In this document: piece by piece, positions 31,048 to 35,081 of the stretch
Position numbering within the stretch: position 1 is the stretch's first letter
Layout: every line of letters begins with the position of its first letter
DNA from: Pseudomonadota bacterium
GTDB taxonomy: Bacteria > Desulfobacterota > Binatia > Binatales > Binataceae
Length of the DNA: 35,081 nucleotides
Assembly (NCBI GenBank): GCA_021324455.1
Contig: JAJPJA010000091.1
Span: forward strand, 1 to 35,081
Direction: 5' to 3'
Notes under the pieces: model-generated
The model's database searches: none
Seen by the model: only the letters and a program-made list of their open reading frames with translations
What the model was told of the DNA's origin: nothing
Program-made: the position numbers and the translations under genes

Positions 31048-31851
31048 TCAGGAGAAGGCGGCGTCGAGTTCCTCAATCTGCGCAGGCGTCAGGCGCCATC
31101 CCGAGGCCGCGCAATTCTCCTCAACCCGCGCAACGTGATTTGACTTGGGAATCGCGATCACACCGGGCCGCGAGAGGCACCAGTTGAGCGCCGCCTGGGC
31201 CGGGGTTTTTCCCGCCTCAGCCGCGATTCGCGCCAGCACTCGCAGCGCCTTATTGGCGCGCAGCCGCGGTATCTGCGCCAGCCGCCCGTCGTCGAGCGGC
31301 GTGTAGGCAATTATCGTTATCCGATTGCGCTCGCAATAGGGCATCAGGCCGGTCTCGATCTCGCGCCGGTTAAGGTTGTAGAGCACCTGGTTGGACACGA
31401 TCGGATAGTTGTTCAGGGCAGCCTGCGCCGCCCTCAGCTCGGCGAGCGAGAAATTGCTGACGCCGACATACCGGACCATCCGCCGATCGACCAGCGTTTC
31501 CATCGCGCGCATGGTCTCTTGAATCGGAACCGCCGAATTGGGCCAATGAATCTGGTAGAGGTCGATGATACTGCATTGCAGGCGGCGCAAACTGGCTTGG
31601 GCCGCCCGCAGCACGTCGTCATGGCGAAGATGGGCGCCCGAAACCTTGGTCGCGATGAACACCCGCTCGCGAACCCCCTCGATCGCCTGTCCGACAACCT
31701 CTTCGGTGCCATAGACCTCTGCCGTATCGATTAAGGCGGCACCCAGTTCGATGGCGCGGCGCAGCGGTTCGACGCCGCCGCTGTAACGCCATACTCCGAT
31801 GCCAATCTCCGGCACTTTCACACCGGTCGCGCCCAGTTGCCTGGTTTCCAT
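31048..31851 (-). CDS. Aldo/keto reductase
   Basis: A 267-residue NADPH-dependent AKR (TIM barrel). The catalytic tetrad is visible: Asp42 and Tyr47 in LIDTAEVYG, Lys69 in IATKVSG and His102 in YQIHWPN. The nucleotide-binding end reads GVIAIPKSNHVARVEENCAASGWRL. The N-terminus METRQLGATGVKVPEIGIG is standard. It reduces aldehydes or ketones; the substrate is not predictable. I place the start at the ATG at 31851 because the family begins there; a reading from 31914 adds 21 residues. Upstream it is divergent from the thiolase-like gene, with about 170 bp between starts. Confidence 0.92.
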   Translation of the reverse strand: METRQLGATGVKVPEIGIGVWRYSGGVEPLRRAIELGAALIDTAEVYGTEEVVGQAIEGVRERVFIATKVSGAHLRHDDVLRAAQASLRRLQCSIIDLYQIHWPNSAVPIQETMRAMETLVDRRMVRYVGVSNFSLAELRAAQAALNNYPIVSNQVLYNLNRREIETGLMPYCERNRITIIAYTPLDDGRLAQIPRLRANKALRVLARIAAEAGKTPAQAALNWCLSRPGVIAIPKSNHVARVEENCAASGWRLTPAQIEELDAAFS

Positions 31852-32021
31852 CGCACGACTCCATTGATGTTCGGGGAATTTCGCGTTTGTATTCCACTTC
31901 AGTTTGACAGGCACATCCGCGAACGCAACTGATCAGGCCCTCAGGCTCGACGGCGGGGCGGCTGATGTGCGACAAACCTCAGGCAGGGCCGCCGCGGCCC
32001 GGTTCTGATCGGAGAGTTTAG

Positions 32022-33185
32022 ATGGAAACGCTCAAAGACAAAGCCGCCATAGCCGGAGTGGGTAATACCGAGTACTCGCGGGATTCGGGACGCAGCGAGA
32101 TAACGCTTGCGGCCGAGGCGATTCGCAACGCCATCGCCGACGCCGGGCTGAAACCCTCCGACATCGACGGCATCGCCAAGTTCAGCATGGACAACAACGA
32201 CCACGTTCATCTGGCGTCCAACCTGGGCATCACCAGGCTGCGGTTTTTCGCCGACGCGCCGTGGGGCGGCGGCGGCGGACCGGTCGGCACGGTGCTGCTG
32301 GGCGCGATGGCGGTAGCGACCGGGATGGCCAGTTGCGTGGTGGCCTTTCGCGCCATGAACGAACGCTCCGGGCGCGGCACCAACCGCTTCGGTCTGGCCC
32401 AGGTGCGTCAGGGCGCGCCCGGAGCGCGGGCCTACTCCGAGCCCTTCGGGCTGTTCAGCCCGGCGCAGGCGGTGGCGTTGAGCGCGCGCCGCCACATGCA
32501 TCTTTACGGCACGAAAAGCGAGCACTTCGGCGCAATCGCGGTCGCCTGCCGCACCCACGCCCAGACCAATCCCAACGCCGTGATGCGCGGGCGTCCGCTG
32601 ACGATCGAGGACCATCAGAGTTCGCGCATGATTTCCGATCCCTTGCGGCTGCATGATTGCTGTCTTGAAACCGACGGCGGGGCGGCGGTGGTGATCACCA
32701 GCGCCGAGCGGGCGCGGGATCTGAAACACAAGCCGGTCTACATCATGGCGGGCGCGTTCGGCGCCACCGATCGCAACACCCAGACGATGATAAAACACCT
32801 CGACCAGCCGCAGTCGGAGTCCACCGTCATCGCGCAGGACTTGTTCGCGCGCGCCGGCGTTGCCCACCAGGACATCGACGTCTGCTTCATCTACGACCAT
32901 TTCACTCCGCTGGTGCTGATGGCGTTTGAGGAGCTGGGTTTCTGCCGGCGCGGCGAAGGCGGCCCTTTCGTCTCCGACGGCAAGCTGCTGTGGCCCAACG
33001 GCTCGCTGCCATTCAATACCAGCGGGGGCAATCTGTCCGAAGGCTATATCCATGGGATGCAGAACACGGTGGAGGCGGTGCGTCAGCTTCGCGGCCAGGC
33101 CATCAACCAGGTCAAGGACGCCCGGATAGCGCTGGTCGCGTCGGGCAACGCGGTGCCCACCACCGCGATGATCCTGCATCGCTGA
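32022..33185 (+). CDS. Thiolase-superfamily protein (Ltp2-like, probable retro-aldolase)
   Basis: A 387-residue thiolase-fold protein of the SCP-x/lipid-transfer-thiolase group. It opens with KAAIAGVGNTEYSRDSGRSEITLAAEAIRNAIADAG. The usual nucleophile Cys of thiolases is absent: the stretch reads WGGGGGPVGTVLLGA. The usual GHP of the active site is replaced by GYIHGM, with Tyr342. A second conserved Tyr is in CFIYDHFTP (Tyr291). Loss of Cys and gain of these Tyr residues is the pattern of Ltp2, which with a DUF35 partner cleaves the side chain of steroid-CoA by a retro-aldol reaction. GGAGAG lies six bases before the ATG. The DUF35 gene follows after 25 bases, strengthening the assignment. 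The actual acyl-CoA substrate is unknown. Confidence 0.9.
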   Translation: METLKDKAAIAGVGNTEYSRDSGRSEITLAAEAIRNAIADAGLKPSDIDGIAKFSMDNNDHVHLASNLGITRLRFFADAPWGGGGGPVGTVLLGAMAVATGMASCVVAFRAMNERSGRGTNRFGLAQVRQGAPGARAYSEPFGLFSPAQAVALSARRHMHLYGTKSEHFGAIAVACRTHAQTNPNAVMRGRPLTIEDHQSSRMISDPLRLHDCCLETDGGAAVVITSAERARDLKHKPVYIMAGAFGATDRNTQTMIKHLDQPQSESTVIAQDLFARAGVAHQDIDVCFIYDHFTPLVLMAFEELGFCRRGEGGPFVSDGKLLWPNGSLPFNTSGGNLSEGYIHGMQNTVEAVRQLRGQAINQVKDARIALVASGNAVPTTAMILHR

Positions 33186-33210
33186 GACGCTTGTCAGAGG
33201 AGAGAGTTTC

Positions 33211-33627
33211 ATGGCGGCACCATCCAATTTTCCCGTCCCGATTCCGGATTTCGACGCCGAGGAATTCTGGGCGGGATGCAATCGGGGGGAACTGATGATG
33301 CAGCGATGCGCGGAGTGCAAACGATTTCGCTGGCTCCCGCGCTCGATGTGTCCGTTCTGCAACTCGCTGGAGCGGGAATGGATAAAAGCGAGCGGCCGGG
33401 GAAAAGTATATTCCTACACAATAGTCACTCATCCGGTGCATCCCGCCGCGGTCAGCCGCGTGCCCTATAACGTCGTACAGGTGCAACTCCAAGAAGATCC
33501 CGATCTTATTTTGGTCACCAATCTGGTTGGCATCGCGAACGACGCCATCCGCATCGGCATGCCGGTCCAGGCCGTCTTCGAGGAGCTCGAACCGGGAGTG
33601 AAGCTGCCGAAGTTCAAACCCGCGTGA
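33211..33627 (+). CDS. DUF35 OB-fold/zinc-ribbon protein, partner of the thiolase-like protein
   Basis: A 138-residue protein with an N-terminal helix (FDAEEFWAGCNRGELMMQRC). It has a rubredoxin-like zinc ribbon with two Cys-x2-Cys pairs (Cys33, Cys36, Cys47, Cys50) and then an OB fold (GRGKVYSYTIVTHPVHPAA and later strands). This is the standard layout of DUF35 subunits that bind and stabilise thiolase-fold partners or hold acyl-CoA. A strong site (AGAGGAGAGAG) precedes the ATG. With the gene 25 bases upstream it should form an Ltp2-DUF35-type complex. Confidence 0.92.
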   Translation: MAAPSNFPVPIPDFDAEEFWAGCNRGELMMQRCAECKRFRWLPRSMCPFCNSLEREWIKASGRGKVYSYTIVTHPVHPAAVSRVPYNVVQVQLQEDPDLILVTNLVGIANDAIRIGMPVQAVFEELEPGVKLPKFKPA

Positions 33628-33700
33628 TTGCGGGCATTGGCGTTTTGCCGCGGATAAGCTTTGGCGCAGTGAAATCGTTTGACGGTTGACTCCCGCAATC
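33626..33700. repeat. Nine-base inverted repeat flanking the DUF35/MoxR gap
   Basis: GATTGCGGG (33626-33634) overlaps the DUF35 stop codon, and its exact complement CCCGCAATC is at 33692-33700, shortly before the MoxR start. The arms are 57 bases apart. It could fold as a long-range stem in the transcript or be chance in a GC-rich region. Confidence 0.3.
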
Positions 33701-33713
33701 GGCCTGGCGATGC

Positions 33714-34625
33714 TTGCGCTGGAGCGCCCCGGTTTTCGCTCAAGTGAAGATTACCCAGGAGTTCGTAAGCGCCGGTCTGCGCCAGGCGCGCTACGTCACC
33801 AATGAACGGGTGGAGACGGCGCTCTACCTTGCCCTTGCCCTGGAAAAACCCCTGCTGATCGAAGGACCGGCGGGCGCGGGCAAAACTGAAATCGCAAAAG
33901 CGCTGGCCGAGATGCTCGCCACCGAACTGGTCCGCCTGCAATGCTATGAAGGGCTGGACGAGGCCCGCGCCCTGTACGAATGGAATTACCAGAAGCAGCT
34001 TCTGCGCCTGCAGGCCGACGAGCAGCAGGGACTGAGCTGGGAAGAGCTGTCGCAGCATATTTTCTCGCGCGAATACCTGCTCGAACGTCCGCTGCTCAAG
34101 GCGATAAGCGCCCCGCGCAAGGTGGTGCTGCTGATTGACGAAATCGATAAGGCGGACGAGGAATTCGAGGCTTTTCTGCTCGAGTTGCTGTCCGATTTCC
34201 AGATCAGCATTCCGGAACTGGGTACCGTGCGCGCACACGAGCGTCCGGCGGCGGTGCTGACCTCCAACCGGGCGCGCGAATTGTCCGAAGCGCTGCGCCG
34301 CCGCTGTCTGCATCTGTTTATCGATTTCCCCGGTATCGAGCAGGAACGCCGGATCCTGGAGCTCAAGGTTCCCGGGCTGGACGCCGCGATGGCCGCGGCG
34401 GCGGCGCGATTCGTCAATTCGCTGCGCAAACTCGAACTGGCCAAGCAGCCGTCGATCGCGGAGACCCTGGACTGGGTGCGTGCGCTGATGCAGCTGGGCG
34501 TCAAGGAGATCGACCAGGCGGCGGTCCGCGCCACGCTGGGCCTGCTGCTCAAACATGAAGGCGACCGCGCACTGGCCGAAAGCAAGGCCGCATCGATGCT
34601 TGCGCGCTCGCGCCCCGGTCATTGA
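33714..34625 (+). CDS. MoxR-family AAA+ ATPase (CoxD-like)
   Basis: A 303-residue AAA+ ATPase. Walker A is EGPAGAGKTEIAKAL (residues 50-64), Walker B is VVLLIDEIDKAD (137-148), and sensor 1 and the arginine region read PAAVLTSNRARELSEALRRRCLHLFIDFP. RLQCYEGLDEARALYEWNYQKQLL is characteristic of the MoxR subfamily close to CoxD. In such systems the ATPase works with a VWA protein to insert cofactors or mature an enzyme, for example a molybdenum hydroxylase. The start is uncertain (TTG at 33714 or GTG at 33744). The VWA gene starts two bases after the stop. Confidence 0.9.
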   Translation: MRWSAPVFAQVKITQEFVSAGLRQARYVTNERVETALYLALALEKPLLIEGPAGAGKTEIAKALAEMLATELVRLQCYEGLDEARALYEWNYQKQLLRLQADEQQGLSWEELSQHIFSREYLLERPLLKAISAPRKVVLLIDEIDKADEEFEAFLLELLSDFQISIPELGTVRAHERPAAVLTSNRARELSEALRRRCLHLFIDFPGIEQERRILELKVPGLDAAMAAAAARFVNSLRKLELAKQPSIAETLDWVRALMQLGVKEIDQAAVRATLGLLLKHEGDRALAESKAASMLARSRPGH

Positions 34626-34626
34626 G

Positions 34627-35081
34627 ATGCGCGAGGCTATCCTCGGATTCATCGCCCGGCTGCGCGCGGCCGGCGTGCGGATTTCGGTTGCCGAATCGAT
34701 CGACGCGGCGCATGCGGTGGCTGCCGCCGGACTGACGCGGACGCGGATGCGCGAGGCGCTCGCGGCAACGCTGATCAAGGAGGAAGCCGACCGCCCCCTC
34801 TTCGACCGCGAGTTCGACTCCTACTTCTGCGCGCGGGGGCGCCGCGAGAAAGAAACCCGGCGCGGGCAGAGTTGGCAGGGAATGACCGGACAGCAGGGCC
34901 AGCCTTCGGATGGCGGCGCGCCGCCGCGCAGCCCTTCAAAACCGCCGCGGCGCGCGACCGGCAGCCAGCCCGCTGCGCAGGACAAAGACGAGGGCAGGAC
35001 CGCGGCGCATCAGACGCAGCAATCCGCTGACGCCGAGGCCGAAGGCGCGGCGCATTTGCGCGAGCACGAGCGCGCCGGCGC
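34627..35081 (+). CDS. VWA-domain CoxE-like protein, partial (5' end only)
   Basis: The first 151 residues are visible, and the gene runs off the right edge. The N-terminal helical region reads REAILGFIARLRAAGVRISVAESIDAAHAV, then ALAATLIKEEADRPLFDREFDSYF. This is the family start of CoxE-type proteins, whose MIDAS-bearing VWA domain comes later and is outside the window. After that comes a low-complexity Gln/Pro/Arg/Ala linker. It is tightly coupled to the MoxR gene, with two bases between stop and ATG. The pairing supports a MoxR-VWA maturation module. Confidence 0.85.
   Translation, partial: MREAILGFIARLRAAGVRISVAESIDAAHAVAAAGLTRTRMREALAATLIKEEADRPLFDREFDSYFCARGRREKETRRGQSWQGMTGQQGQPSDGGAPPRSPSKPPRRATGSQPAAQDKDEGRTAAHQTQQSADAEAEGAAHLREHERAG

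Overview
The window is GC-rich, gene-dense bacterial chromosome with no tRNA, rRNA, CRISPR array, transposase or complete integrase that I can see. The content points to a metabolically versatile, probably uncultured Gram-negative bacterium of the Desulfobacterota/Binatota type. It has many amidohydrolase-2 enzymes, class III CoA transferases, an HpaB/4-hydroxybutyryl-CoA dehydratase-like flavoprotein, a thiolase/DUF35 pair, ArsS and MAPEG. That placement is inference from gene content; no marker gene settles it.

Layout. (1) 1-1664, minus strand: a signalling operon of STAS protein, MBL-fold hydrolase and a CHASE2 sensor cut by the left edge. (2) 1934-4733: a small His/Trp/Tyr-rich lipoprotein, then a minus-strand pair of glycogen-debranching enzyme and PNPOx-like flavin protein. 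(3) 5016-7523: a CPA1 Na+/H+ antiporter with a C-terminal cyclic-nucleotide-binding domain, a possible effector for the cyclase-like sensor at the left edge. (4) 7528-15930: a catabolic block with two amidohydrolase-2 paralogues, a nitroreductase, a double-hotdog MaoC-like protein, a tandem CaiB/BaiF CoA transferase, a MAPEG protein and a double EthD protein. (5) 16160-22771: SDR, TPR protein, purine permease, D-aminoacylase-type hydrolase, second SDR and the arsenosugar radical-SAM enzyme ArsS. (6) 22786-25623, minus strand: HemW, then a nitroreductase followed by two small overlapping genes that look like paralogous lone core-binding (SAM-like) domains of tyrosine recombinases. (7) 25719-30983: MurJ, an HpaB-family flavoprotein, a Cys-rich small secreted protein and a large secreted protein of unknown function. 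(8) 31048-33627: aldo/keto reductase and a thiolase-like/DUF35 pair resembling the Ltp2-DUF35 retro-aldolase. (9) 33714-end: a MoxR ATPase and the start of a VWA (CoxE-like) protein.

How they work together. Regions 4, 7 and 8 supply steps expected in CoA-ester breakdown of aromatic, alicyclic or steroid-like substrates: CoA activation by transfer, hydration, reduction and retro-aldol cleavage. The substrate cannot be read from sequence. Region 1 with region 3 could form one second-messenger circuit controlling ion transport. The least explained items are the paired core-binding-like mini-genes at 22786-23560, the two-half CoA transferase with a changed catalytic residue in its first half, and an inverted repeat overlying a predicted promoter near 29500.
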